The notes: generated by a model from the sequence alone, not told the origin. Shown: positions 25,601 to 36,560, counted from the first letter of the stretch. The stretch: 64,000 nt of DNA from Amblyomma americanum (GCF_052857255.1 NC_135498.1:85026639-85090638); one strand, 5' to 3'. Program-made: numbers and translations.

Positions 25601-25839
25601 TGGTTTCGCTCGGTTACAACAAGTTCGACGCGGCTCAACCCACGAAAGGGCTGTCAGATCTGCGAGAAATTTACGACATGCGCGCAGGACTATTTGCGGA
25701 CATCAACTTCTTTTTTACCAATATTGGCTTCATAGGTACGCGAGTTGAAACTGCGCCCTGCATTAAGGCTATCGGGGAAAACACTCATCCAGAACAAACA
25801 ACGCTAATTGTGAAGTTTGAAAATATACCCCCAAACTAG

Positions 25840-26340
25840 TGCCATGAAGCGCCCTTTAAACAAAATACAGTCCAGCGTAAGTCACAAAGTTAACATGCGA
25901 GGACAGCCTCAGGGTGCTCGCCAACGATTCTACAGAGGACTTGTCTTCGTCTGAGCAAAGCGTTCATGATTGGTGGGGTTTAGATAGGGTCATCGTTCCG
26001 AGGAGCAAAGCCCTGGGAAGGGTAGGAAGGTGTGAAGTAGGAATTGTGTTAGTATCTTGCCCAGGCGTTATGGCTGATAACCGTTGATAACCGTATGGTT
26101 GATAAGCTGATAACCGATTGACTTGCAAAATTGTGAAAAGGAAAAGGCCGGTTCCGAAGAACAGAATCTGTGGGTTTGTAGCATGTAAAGATAGCGCGTG
26201 CGGGCTTGAAAGGCTGTGTCTCCAACAGCAGCAGGTAGCTTGGTATGACTGACTGAGTTGACCTCAAATACTCAGGATAAGGAATTAGCACGGCAGAATT
26301 AAATACTGAAAAAAAACTACAATACAGGAAATAAGTGAAA
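25840..26340. other. No recognised gene; short TGATAACCG cluster
   Basis: Contains a cluster of TGATAACCG-type units at about 26072-26121 and nothing else supported. Confidence 0.45.
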
Positions 26341-26345
26341 ACGTG

Positions 26346-26378
26346 GGTGGTGGTGGTGGTGGTGGTGGTGGTGGTGGT
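26346..26378. repeat. (GGT)n microsatellite / LINE tail
   Basis: About eleven GGT units at the 3' end of the antisense LINE; likely generated during its insertion. Confidence 0.9.
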
Positions 26379-26480
26379 TGTAAACATTTATCATTTACAA
26401 GAAGGTGTTTGGGCCCAGGCTCTATGGCCATGGTCCTCACAAATCTAGGTGGAGCCCCTATTCCGGAGCCCTAATGGCGT

Positions 26481-27785
26481 CTAGCGGTGCTCGCGCCCTG
26501 GCGACCAAGGTCCGTTGGGACTGCAGGTCATGGCAGTTGAGCAGCGCCGCCTCCAGGTCTCCCTAGAAGGGTGGGAGATGAAGGATTGGAATAGTGGGTG
26601 GGAATTGGAACGGCAGGCCCAGACCATATGAAAAACATCCGAGAACGTCGCTTCGCACAACCTGCAGCCACCATCAAATTCTGAATTGAAGTGTTTCAGT
26701 ACTGCCAGGCACAGCATTGTATTTGTAAAATTTTTGAGAAGCCGTTCGTCTGCTATCCGGAGACCCTTACAGGGTTCCGGAAAGCGACGATGACTGTCCT
26801 TATAATATGTAGTGATGTCTTTGAATGCAATTAGATATTGGGTAGGCTCGTAGTAGGCTTCCTGAGCAAGTGTGAGTGCCCGGGGAGAGAGCGCGCGGGC
26901 CGCCTGATCGGCTAACTCATTGCCCTGGAGTACCTGGTTGCCGGGAGCCCAGATGAGGTTATAGTTTGGAGGGTCGCTGGACCGACAGCAGTTTTTTAGG
27001 ATGCGCCAGGCGAGAGGAGGTGTCCAACCCAGCTCATAGTTCCGACAGGCCCCCTTCGAGTCGGTAATGATGTGTTTCACTTGTGGGAGAGAGAGTGCGA
27101 GCGCAATCGCGATTTCCTCCGCGTGTGTTGCGCTGTACGCGCGGAAAGTGAGTCCTGCCACTGTGGTGTTGTCGTGGACCACTGCTGCGGTGAACCGCCG
27201 CCCACGTTGGGGGCCGGCAATGTTCACGCAGTACGCGTGTTGTTGTCGACCATAATGTCGCTCCAGTGCTTCCGCACGCGCCTGGCGACGGCCATTGTAT
27301 GTCAGAGTGTGAAATGTTGCGGGGAATGGGTCGGACCCTGAGGGCGCGTCTCCAGGGTTCTGGCGCCCGTACCCGTTCCTCAAAGGTGATGGTGTGTTGG
27401 ATGTGGAGTCGCTCAAGAATGCGGCGACCTGATGGCGTTTGTGATAGGCGCGTATATTGGTTGACGAGATGGGCGTCTAGGAGTTCCCGATAGATGTTGA
27501 CCACCCCGAGGTCCAACAAACGCTGGTTGGATGTGGTAATGGGGAAGGCCAAGAGCCCGTTTGATGACTTTGCGGTGCATGACCTCGAGTTGGTCCTCGT
27601 CGTGTTTGCGCAAGTGAAGGTAGGGGGTTGAGTAGAGAATTCTACTTGTTACAAACGCATATGCCAGCCCCAAGGCATATTTGCTTCGTAACCCCCCACG
27701 CTTGTTCAAGACTCGGCGTACGAGTTCGGAGAAAGCGCGAATGAAAGGAGGAAGGAGGGGGAGGAATTCTGAAGGCAAAAGTTCC
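26481..27785 (-). pseudogene. LINE ORF2: RT thumb, RNase H and C-terminal motif
   Basis: Starts in the RT thumb (RGGLRSKYALGLAYAFVTSR, then EVMHRKVIKRALGLP). It shifts frame near 27545 (LLDLGVVNIYRELLDAHL) and again near 27340 into RNase H. RNase H shows AYCVNIAGP, where the first catalytic Asp position reads Asn, ATHAEEIAIALAL with the catalytic Glu, HIITDSKGA with the second Asp, and LIWAPGN...GNELADQAAR with the last Asp. A Cys/His pattern CRLCEATFSDVFHMVWAC follows. Two frameshifts make it a pseudogene, but no stops interrupt the 300-codon RNase H frame, so the copy is not ancient. Confidence 0.88.
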
Positions 27786-27949
27786 TGAGAAATGATGGCA
27801 AGTCAGGCTGGGCATGCATAAGCAAAAGATAAAATTGAACAAAGAGAGACAAAAAAGTTTCACTGGGGTGGGAAAGGACAGGTCGAAGAGGAAGCATACC
27901 GCGAAAGAAAAGATAAAGCCGTGGTATATGTATGTAGTATGAAGTACTG
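27786..27949. other. Junction between LINE and dispersed repeat
   Basis: Unassigned sequence between the LINE truncation point and the repeat block that starts near 27950. Confidence 0.4.
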
Positions 27950-28670
27950 GAAATGTTCTGACCACGTGCAAGACCTGTTTATAGATTTACTCCTCTTCCG
28001 GAATGTACCTTATATATTCTAAGTTTCCTCTAGATACCTTTGGTCCTTTCTGGTTGTAAGGTTCTTTAATTTGTGAATTCGGAATGCCTGCCTGTAATTT
28101 CTGTGTCTTACGAATTTACAGACTTGACCACAAGAGAAAGATTTTCTTGTTATCCCCAGAACCAAATTATACTATATAAATATTCGAGGCTCTTTCTTCC
28201 ACAAAGGTGATATTGCTCACTGGAAACTGCAAGCAAATGTAATAAATTAATGGATGTGTAATTTTTAAAAGGAAATAAATTGTGCTATAATGAACGGGCC
28301 TAGGTTTAAAGCATTCCAAAAAATTCCTCATCGCTCAAGCGGGCCTCGAGTCGTGCTGTTTATGTGTGGGGAAATTATTTCAAAGAAATTGTGACATTGT
28401 AGAAACGCTCTGGCTTAGTTGTTAGGTCATTTCGTACTTATTCCACACAAATATCTCGCCCATTATTGTACGCTTTTGAGGTGTCAAATTGGGTAAACAA
28501 TGTTTCATTTTATGTAATCTTATTTTCTATCGGTTGCTGCCGACCCCAGGTTAAGCATAATACTTGCAACAGATCCACGGAAAGCACGCGAAATAAATGC
28601 CGCAATAAAGCCGAAAAAAACAGTGAATCAGCAGTCAAAAATAAATGTAACTCCATTGCAGCATGGTCGA
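27950..28670. repeat. Dispersed repeat, 'empty-site' copy
   Basis: Matches 41863-42315 and then 46961-47228 in order over its whole length, with shared blocks such as 'gaccacgtgca', 'atattcgaggctctttcttcc', 'attgctcactggaaa', 'atcgctcaag' and 'ggtcatttcgtacttattcca'. It lacks the 4.65-kb LTR element found in the other copy, with the junction near 28400 (ttgtagaaacgctc). Whether it is a segmental duplication or two copies of a transposon cannot be decided here. Confidence 0.85.
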
Positions 28671-29271
28671 AAGGGCGACCTTGAATGTTGTCAAAGCAGT
28701 CTTTCGAGAAGTCGTTACCATAAAGTCATGTTTCTTCCATCTCTGCCTGGCTCAAAATTGCAGAGCTCAGTTTGATGAACCTTTACAGGCAAGACCAAGT
28801 ATTTCGTACCTTCATGTAAATTCTGGATGCTCTTGCTTTCCTGCCGATTGCAGGTGTGGAAGATGGAATGCTAGTATTGAAATGCGTAATGCCAGAAGCT
28901 GCCCAGGAAAATGTGGACTACTTCCATACCTCATATGTTCCCGTTTCCTTCAGGCGAATAAACAGAGCTAGCATGAAACTTTGCGTCAATCCGCCTCCAA
29001 CTTATCTCCCTGTAACATGGAGCGTTCACGTAACAACACTTGTCGGAGGACAGAGGGTGCACTTTACTCATGTTACTTCATTCTTTATCTGTATGTTTGT
29101 CGGGTTGGATTGCCATTTCTTTTCTAGTGTTCACAATTTTATCCCGTTAGTCGGTCTTCTTTCACCCTATACTCATTTCTGTTCATTGTTGTTGAATTTT
29201 TTCTGATTTTAGCTTACATCACCTTTATGGTATCAGCTGTAAAAAATGAAAATTTGTTTTGAGGAATCTAA
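28671..29271. other. No confirmed gene; one possible exon
   Basis: A stretch at 28855-28972 follows a good acceptor (ccgattgcag) and stays open (DGMLVLKCVMPEAAQENVDY), but it has no partner exon or homologue known to me. Confidence 0.3.
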
Positions 29272-29556
29272 ATGACGCTGTAACCGTCTCAGATATCTCG
29301 GTGGACACAGGAACCGCGCTGTAAGGAACTTGGTAAAAGATGGGAGTGAAAAAACAACGCATAAGAAAGGTGCCGTTGGAGGTCTCTGGAGAAATTTCGA
29401 GCACCTGACGATAATTAAAGTGAGCTGACATCACACAGTACACGGCGCCTTTTGTGCTTCTGATCCATCGAAACGCGGCCGCCGCGGTAGGGTTCGAACC
29501 GGAGTACTGCGGCTCGGTAGTCGCGGCCTTAATCACTGAGAACCGCAGTGGGTTTT
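29272..29556 (-). mobile_element. tRNA-derived SINE
   Basis: The tRNA-like head is at the right end. The minus strand shows an A-box-like region near the start and a perfect B-box core ggttcgaacc (29491-29500, self-complementary). The body then has the conserved 'gtgatgtcag', 'tcgaaatttctccagagacc' and 'cagcgcggttcctgtgtcc' blocks shared with the other copies. Confidence 0.75.
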
Positions 29557-30904
29557 AGCTCCCACGTTTTGTTGTATTTAGTGTATTTCTTTACTTCCTG
29601 CTGTGTTTCACCCTTTTCGCATTTAGTGTGTTCATTGATTTCCGGCTGTGTTTCTTCACATTCCTATTAAGGCATTGATTGTGTTTCTCCTTGGAAAACT
29701 GCAACATATTGTAAGCTACAGCGAGTCCACCTGTCTGCTGTCTGTATGAAAATGGCTAAACCAAGAACATATGCGGGGCGTCATAAAGAAAATGACGGCG
29801 GTGAAAAGGAAGCGCCCAGGGCAAGTGCATCTCTGTATCTTTCTGCGCTCCAACGAAGTCACCGGCGGAAGTGCTTTTCCTTGGCATCACCAGAACTGCA
29901 TGACCGTATTCATGCAGTTGCAGTAATGCCAACAAAATTCTTCATGCTTACACTTATTGCCAAATTCAAGGAAGAGTCCAATAAACAGGGCATTTTTTGT
30001 CTCAACTACATTCAGCAAGTATTCGTTCTTTGGACAGCTTTCCGTTTGGGTACCTTTTATTTCTTAGAGAGCACTTCAAAAAGTGAAAATTTTTCCGGGG
30101 ACGTATCTTTGAGGAACGTTTTCTCCGGTGACATCTTTTTTGGGCATAGCCCACATTTTAGAACATTTCTCGTGCACAGTATTTCAACGCGCGAGTCCAA
30201 AAAAAATGATTATCCTAAATTTCGAACAACCAGGATCAGGATAGATGCAAGTTTCTTCCCTCTGGCCAGCGTATGCACTTCGTCAGGAAGCCATGCAACA
30301 AAGCTTCATTTCTAGATAGAGCATGCATACTCTCAGGAAAAAGTCACGGCATCAAAATCCTCGTCTACGGCGAAGAGTTCCTATGGGTGGTAAAAATGCA
30401 CGCCTTTCTGGGATTAAATGGTGTCTCTTTGCTTTCCCGGAGGCGGTAGACAATAAAAGCTACAGCATAGTGGCCCCAAATCTATTGAGCCATACGACAT
30501 ACAACGAAGGTCACGTTAGAACATTGCGGCCGCGAGTGGCCTGTCGAACAATAGCAGTTTCCATGCACAACATAAATAAAATATATAATACATAAGTATT
30601 GTTTGGATCGTTAATTCCATCGAATTTTTCTAGGAGTTATTTACTTGAGACAAAGGCTTCTTGCAGAGTTAAGCTAAATCCTCAGTTCTCATCGCACCTT
30701 CTAGCCCTGCTGGCATCTGCTCCCACTATGCCTCTTTCAACAGCCAAAACCTGGTTCCATTGATAAAGAACTGGGAAAGGAAGCAGTATATAATATGAGT
30801 GTCTCAAATGGGGTCAACCACCTTAGACTGATTAAGGAGAGAGGGTCCTTAGCTATCCTTAATCTCTCTCCTTTCTGGTTTCAAATATCACCTAGAATCT
30901 AAAG
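29557..30904. other. No recognised gene
   Basis: One 189-codon frame at 29746-30315 (+) is the longest non-transposon frame here, but it has no motif, no coding-like composition I can point to, and is about what chance allows in 64 kb. A short hairpin (aaggagagag...ctctctcctt) lies at about 30834-30873. Confidence 0.4.
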
Positions 30905-31078
30905 GGCGAACATGTTGGTGGTGGCAAGTCCGAAGATAAGGGGACAATAGTTGTGGTGGTGGTGGTTGAAACTATGAATTCCCCCCCCCCCCCCCCTGAA
31001 TAACTCATAGTTCCAACTACCACCACCACACCCATTGTCCCTTTATCTCTCCGACTTGCCACCACCACAAGTTCGCCG
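30905..31078. repeat. Large imperfect hairpin with a poly-C loop
   Basis: The left arm 30905-30980 and right arm 30998-31078 are inverted copies with scattered mismatches, both ending in ggcgaac/gttcgcc. The loop is 17 uninterrupted C at 30981-30997. Shared blocks include GGTGGTGGCAAGTC, GGGACAAT and GTGGTGGTGGT.TTG. A foldback or MITE-like origin, or an inverted duplication, is possible. Confidence 0.85.
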
Positions 31079-31270
31079 GTGTGGCCTGAAAGTGAAGCCT
31101 AATGAAGGGGCATCGAAGCACTCTCGCTACCAGCTACCCTCTTCCACACACGTGAAGAGATAAAACTGGAATGTGTCACTTGAGTTGTAGTAGCCCAGGG
31201 AGCTTTGTTGCTTTTGATGCACGCTGCCATCGTATTGTACCATTTCCGATCGTAGTCCTGAGCTTCCATT

Positions 31271-33066
31271 ATGGAGATAGGCCTGGACGGCCTTCTAGCT
31301 TTATCCAAGCAGAAAATAGTAGACATGCAGGATAGCCGTCGGGACCCCGGTATTTGGAAACGTCTGATGTTGCGGCTCCTTCACCGAGAGTGGTTGCCTC
31401 TAAGATACAGGTCCTGCGGAGGCAAAGGAAAGGCCGGGAAATCCGCAAGCCGCAAACCAACAAATAGAAGCTCAAAGGTTTCCAAACCAATGCGACAGGA
31501 ATCTAAAGGTAGGCTATTGCCTTTTGAACGCTTGAATTCTATTTAGTAGTTCGGATAAGATAGTGTAGCCCAGAGACAGCAGATTATGATTTGTAACTCC
31601 CATGAGAATTTCGTTTGTTTGAGATAAAGTTCTATTACCGCATGTTTTTAGAGTGAGTGCATTTCATCTCGCACCAAGCTTCATCGGTATTTTCGAATTG
31701 TATAATACGGAAGAGCCACTAAAACCCTCTTGTGCTGATCTAAGATTGCTGTTTAGGTATTAGCTGTTTTCGAATGACTTCTCGTTGTGAGTACGAAACA
31801 TGCAGTTTGTTAAGCTCTCTTCTCTTCGCATGCTTAAAATACCGCTTAATATTTCCCGCTTTGCAATCATAAGGCCAGGACGACGCAGTAATAAACAGAG
31901 CGCTGATAAATTAAAAGTTTGTTGCATATACAATGCTAATACAAAAAAAGCTCTTCTGGGTAAATGATGTTGCAAACGAATGGCGTTTTGGACTACTCGG
32001 ACGAAGTTCATCTTGAAAACGAAAACAAGAGCGCATTAACGAAGGAGAGGGGCAGACATTACAGGCTCTGTCTCGCAGCTAAGCTTTCTGATGAAAGGAC
32101 GAATACAGGCACTCTTACCGCGTGCTCTCTATTTTTTTTTTTGGTTTCAAGATCGTTCAGCCTTGTCGCTGACATTCCAGGGTCCCTCGCCCTCTGTTGA
32201 TATTTTAATCTAGCTTTTTTCAGCAAAAGAATTTTGGCACGCTCTTTTACCAGTTTTTGGGCCCTTCTAAATATGCTCATTTTCGAATCAACTCCTGTCA
32301 CATAAGCAACCGCGTTGTTTCTTTATGTGATACCGGTTGCGTGGAATAACCGGAATTACCAAGTGTTCAGACTGGTCCCATATTCGCTCTTCTGATCTTG
32401 TGTCGCTGTATCTGTGCGCTTCATGTTCCAACGTTGATAAAGCCCTGTTTCGCTCAAGCAGCTTAATTGCGCATGGAATTGTTGCCAGTATCCTCGAACG
32501 CAACTTAATCACGACGAGTCGTATTTGGCGCTTTTCTTGAGTTACTGTATTTGCTAAGAAGGTGTGACAAACGCTACATATTTGTGCGATGTAATCTCAC
32601 TTCAGCAACCGCGTGGTATTCTTTGACGTCGCTTGCTCCACATCCTACATTTCCATTCATGGTCCATCTATAGTTACTACGAGGCAAAGGAGTGTCGCCA
32701 ATAAAAAGCAGAAGTACGTCAGCCTTGTCTAATTTTTCCATCGTTTTCAGCAACCAGACTGTTCTGTAGTTGAGTTGTGCTGCAAAGAGCTATGTGGTAT
32801 TTACAGCTCGCCCATTTATCTTGACAGTTGCAGTCCGGGCCCCCCAGCCTTTCAAGGGAAACCGCAGCCACAGCGACAACGAGGAGGCTGGACCCTCTGG
32901 TGTGGGGACCTGTACTGGTGCCTCCGATCCTCGCCGACGGAACCTGAAAAATAATGGCGGGAGAAGTCAAGACCTATCGGAGCTTCGTCCGGGAGAAAAT
33001 GGAAACTCCGTGGACGTCGGCTGCATATCTGACGAAGCCTACATTGCAGCTAGAGTCAGTAAATAA
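31271..33066 (+). CDS. Two-exon gene B, about 158 aa; paralogue of gene A at 20327
   Basis: Exon 1 is 31271-31508 (context ttccattATGGAG, as in gene A) ending AAAG/GTAGGC. Exon 2 is 32828-33066 after ttgacAG, with a second in-phase acceptor 6 nt later (ttgcAG, exon from 32834). The phase-1 intron matches gene A. The protein has a helical N-terminus, the block DPGIWKRLMLRLLHREW, a Lys/Ser-rich basic stretch (GGKGKAGKSASRKPTNRSSK) and an acidic motif SHSDNEEAGPSG aligned with that of gene A. Intron sequences also match gene A in places (ccttgtcgctgacatyccag; caaccgcgyggtattc), so the whole unit was duplicated. The TAA stop overlaps AATAAA. No signal peptide or membrane segment. Family unknown to me. 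Confidence 0.6.
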
Positions 33067-33067
33067 A
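33062..33067 (+). terminator. AATAAA overlapping the stop codon of gene B
   Basis: The TAA stop at 33064-33066 is part of AATAAA. If used, the transcript would have a 3' UTR of only about 10-30 nt; a downstream signal may be used instead. Confidence 0.25.
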
Positions 33068-33780
33068 GATTTAGAGTACCGTCACTGCAGCACGGCGGTA
33101 AGCAGGGGCGGCCATTTTGTTGTTCCTCATTGTTGCCAGATTGCCGCTTCGGCGCCCTCGCCGCTAACTTTGGCCCAGCCATTTTGTAAACAACGCTGTT
33201 AGCCACCCTGCGCTGCGGCGGGGATCGTAGCCGTACGGCATGGAGCCGCTCAGATGCAAACGGTACAGCTGTTGCCTTCAGTTTATGCTTTCGTCGTGCG
33301 GAGCTGAAATGCTGCGAGGCGCGGAATCCCTGGTCACTGAGTCGGTCACCGGCAGCACTCGCAGCGTCGCAGCTCTAGGACTACCAGAGTTGCCCGACTG
33401 AAAACGCATAAGGCACAAAATGGCAGCCCCCATGAACCGTCGCAGTGTAAACAAATATCACGTGATGCAAACTGACCAATGATCGTGGCGGCGGCACAGA
33501 ACAATAGGAGAAAAGAGTGCCGGTACTCTAAGTCTTTATTTAGTGACTCTAATTGCAGCTATGCTGGCTCCAATTCCCGAATGGGAACTAGCCTTCCTGG
33601 AAGACTGAAAGTTAAGCAGCACATCCGCGCATTGCACGCTCTAATTTCGACGCCTGACCGTAGCTGACTTTAGATTTATTTATTTACAGGTACTACTGTC
33701 TGTTTTCTCAGAGATGTACTAGATGTGGGGTGGGTAAAACAGCATTTAATACAACAATGTCAAACATTAACGGTAGACTG
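33068..33780. other. GC/CpG-rich patch, no recognised gene
   Basis: From about 33080 to 33450 the DNA is CpG-rich and contains repeated GCCATTTTGT words (33112 and 33178) and a CACGTG near 33459, a promoter-like composition. No exon could be supported. Confidence 0.35.
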
Positions 33781-34016
33781 TTGTTTGGTTTAGGGGGTTT
33801 TAACGTCCCAAGGCGACCCCGGCTATGAAGAACGCCGCAGTGAAGGGCTCAAAAAATTTCTACCAACTGGGATGCTTTAACGTGCACTGACATCGCACAG
33901 AACACGGGCCTGTAGAATTTTGCCTTTATCGAAAATCGACAGGCGCGGCGTGGATCGAACCCGCGTCTTTCGGGCCAGCCGTCGAGCGCCATAACCTCTG
34001 CGCCACCGCGGCGGCA
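33781..34016 (-). mobile_element. tRNA-derived SINE, complete-looking
   Basis: Reading the minus strand from 34016: the A box TGGCGCAGAGG, the B box GGTTCGATCC (complement at 33952-33961), then the body with 'gtgcgatgtcagtgcacgtt' and the end 'gggacgttaaaaccccctaa'. This is the best preserved SINE of the window and has the intact internal pol III promoter layout. Confidence 0.85.
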
Positions 34017-34890
34017 CGTATAGATTCTTTGTTACATTGATCAGTTATGAATGTACGCAGACTACCACCTAACTTGTATTTTGAAATAGTGTGTGTGATA
34101 AAACTAAAACCTTTTCGAAGTTTTTGAACTAAGCAGTCATTATGAATAATGCAGATGCGCGTATCAATGTACTCTCTGCTCGGCTTTTTCCTGGTGAAGC
34201 CAGTTTTATAACTCAAGTATGTTTTGTTTCGGTCAGTATTACTCAGGAGAGACGTGATGTCCTCAGAATGGAATGCCCTTTGTATGTTACTCTACATGCG
34301 AAATACATGTTTTAAGGAAAAGTGCTATGGCTCATTAGTTTTAATTCTTTGCAAAGTATAGAACTGACCTAGAGTCTTTATAAAAATGCACGGATAGAGC
34401 AGCAGAAGCAGCAGCGGGGCCGCATAGCGGCCCTGCTATCTCCGTCGCGAGCGCACTACAAGAGTGCATCGTGTGACTCCAAAGAAACCTCCACTCTCGC
34501 GCGGGCACGTAAACATATGACAACTTCCGTGTGCTTCGCTCGTTTGCTTCAGCGCCGACACTCGCAGTGAAGGAGGGATCCTGGTATCCATGTGTCCTAA
34601 CGCGCACCGTGCAGGCCGCAAAGCACTTGCATCGAGGCACACAAAAAATGCGCCAGTGCCAAGTGAAGTCGCATTTGGCGCTCTTCAGTCGCACTGTAGT
34701 GGCGAGATTGGGGCGGATAGCGTCACTCCACCACTGTCAAAAAAGTGCTGCATCCCGGCTTTTCTCTTTTAGCTCGTTAGTGGTAAAGGCTGCATGTCAA
34801 AGAGCCACCGTTGTCACCGTTAATCGGCGGCGTGGTCGTAAAAGACCAAATGAGCAGAGTCATGACTTGATAAACACAAGACTTAACAGT
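34017..34890. other. No recognised gene
   Basis: Includes a perfect short hairpin gggccgc-ata-gcggccc at about 34418-34434 and a CpG-rich block to about 34720. Nothing codable is supported. Confidence 0.4.
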
Positions 34891-34974
34891 ATAATTGCGC
34901 AGATCAAGTGACAGGACAGCAGGAGAGCACAAACACACACAAGTGCTGTCCAGTCACTTGATCTGCGCCATTAT
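34891..34974. repeat. Nested palindrome
   Basis: Outer arms gcgcagatcaagtga (34897-34911) and tcacttgatctgcgc (34954-34968) are perfect and extend outward with one mismatch. An inner pair ggacagca (34914-34921) and tgctgtcc (34944-34951) continues the stem around a CA-rich loop. The structure could be the inverted junction of a retroelement end or a small foldback element. Confidence 0.85.
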
Positions 34975-35184
34975 TTCTTTAAGCAAGTCTGACCAACTTG
35001 CCCAATCCTTTAGGCTTCTTAAACACGAGACCTCTCGCGGGTATTTCAAACACCCCAGTGCGGTCACACTCTTGGTTTTCATATTTAGATATGCTGCTGT
35101 GCTGTCAGTACGCGGAACCGGTACAGTCGAAGGCATAAATTGGTGCTAGCGTCCTTTGATTAATGAAAAACGTAATTATGAATA

Positions 35185-35270
35185 AAGGTGAGTTAGATGG
35201 GAATTGAACCCATTGCCCTTGGATTGAGAGATGGACCGACCAACCAGGGACCACAAATGCTCGTTGGAAT
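35185..35270 (-). mobile_element. Possible tRNA-derived SINE head
   Basis: The minus strand contains a TGGTTGGTCGG A-box-like motif and a GGGTTCAATTCCC B-box-like motif about 35 nt later, the spacing of a tRNA-like pol III promoter. No body was assigned and no cloverleaf was verified. Confidence 0.35.
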
Positions 35271-36282
35271 AATTTGGATACAAATGGAACAGGAAATGCG
35301 TGGTGGTCTTTGACTTGATGTCGTGTAATAAGCAAACGCACTTATGCGTGCATATATAAATGTGGCTAAATCAATTAGTGCGTTGGTAATCAAAGTTGAT
35401 TAATTGCATTTCTGAGATGGTTCACTGTATCTGAACGGTTTATGCGTGTGTATGTGTGATTAGGGGATCACTATTCGGGGAAAGGTAGGGAGGTACAAAC
35501 ACGTCGTCTGGCCGCCGAGTGTGGGGCCACGTGATGATGCGATACAGCACTGACATTAGGTCTCGTCTTTCTTGCGGAACGATTCCATCCATCGCAGAGC
35601 CTACCAAGGCACTGCTCTACTCAGCGGGGTTCAACTTCTGAGAATGCCTCATACCGGTACTTTGAATTTCAAGTTTCAAAGCTCGACTACGTCGATTTTG
35701 CTGTTGTCTAGCTATGTGTCTGAGCAAACTATATGTCAGGTAATCAAAGATGTGCTTCGACCACTGGGTAAATATGCAGTTATCTTGACAAGTTACTGGA
35801 TCGAAAAAATTTGCGCTAATCACCTAATTTTAATAAAACAAAGCTTTGCGCACCTTCTGCGAGAAGAATGTAGTAACCATAGCTGGACAACACGGCCTCA
35901 GAACACCGTATGTGGCTGGCTGACGTAATATCTGTGACAGCGACACCGCTTCTACGAGATCTCTGAAGATGCAGCTCAGTGGTGCCGAAGGCTGACGCTC
36001 GATAAGCAGGGCTGTATTAAAGAAAACTAGAAACAATCGTCACTTGGACGTTTTATTTTGTTTTCAGTGCATGAACGGAGTACACTGCGCGCCGGCGTAG
36101 CTAAGGATCTAAAATGAAGCACTCGGGAACATTTGCTACGGCGAGCAGAAGGGGTTTATTGAACAGAAAGGGAAGGGCATCGGTAGTCACATGGGATTCA
36201 TTAATGGAGGCAAATCACACGTGTTAGAGACAGATTTTCTAGGAGGAATAATTAATATGAAAATTGGTTGTTGGGAAAAGCA
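35271..36282. other. No recognised feature
   Basis: Short frames only. Confidence 0.4.
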
Positions 36283-36560
36283 AATGGCGCAGCATCTGTC
36301 TCACATCTCGGCGGACACCTGAACCGCGCCGTAAGGAAAGAATAATGGAGACACTGAGAGAATAAAGACAGATGTCCCGTAGTGGATGTCTCCGAAAATG
36401 TCTACCAACTGGTGATCTTTAACGTGCCCTGACATCACACCGAACCCGGGCGCCTTTTGCGTTTCGCCTGTATCGAAACATGGCCGCAAGGTCTGGTTCG
36501 AGCCCGGGAACTCCGGATAAGTAGACGAGCGCCTTAACCACTGTGGCACCGCTGCGGCCA
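36283..36560 (-). mobile_element. tRNA-derived SINE
   Basis: Same family as 29272 and 12350. The head at the right end has a GTGGTTAAGGCGCTCG segment and B-box-like GGCTCGAACC. The body contains 'gtgatgtcagggcacgtt', 'ttggtagacattttcggaga' and 'acggcgcggttcaggtgtcc'. Confidence 0.8.

Larger units (their letters stand above)
26345..27785 (-). mobile_element. I-clade LINE 3' half with trinucleotide tail
   Basis: A minus-strand LINE truncated in the RT thumb near 27785, continuing through RNase H and a Cys/His motif to a short 3' region. Its end carries an (ACC)n tail, seen as ggt repeats at 26346-26378 on the plus strand. Trinucleotide-tailed, RNase H-bearing elements fit the I group. Confidence 0.85.

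Noticed and set aside
25600..25839. 79-codon frame (GYNKFDAAQPTKGLSDLREI...) as a possible exon
   Set aside because: Composition looks protein-like, but there is no good acceptor, no partner exon and no family that I recognise. It directly follows a SINE.
28855..28972. Possible exon after ccgattgcag
   Set aside because: A single acceptor and about 40 open codons are not enough. No donor or paralogous exon was found in genes A or B.
35185..35270. Functional tRNA gene
   Set aside because: A- and B-box-like motifs are present, but no cloverleaf could be laid out. A SINE head is more likely.
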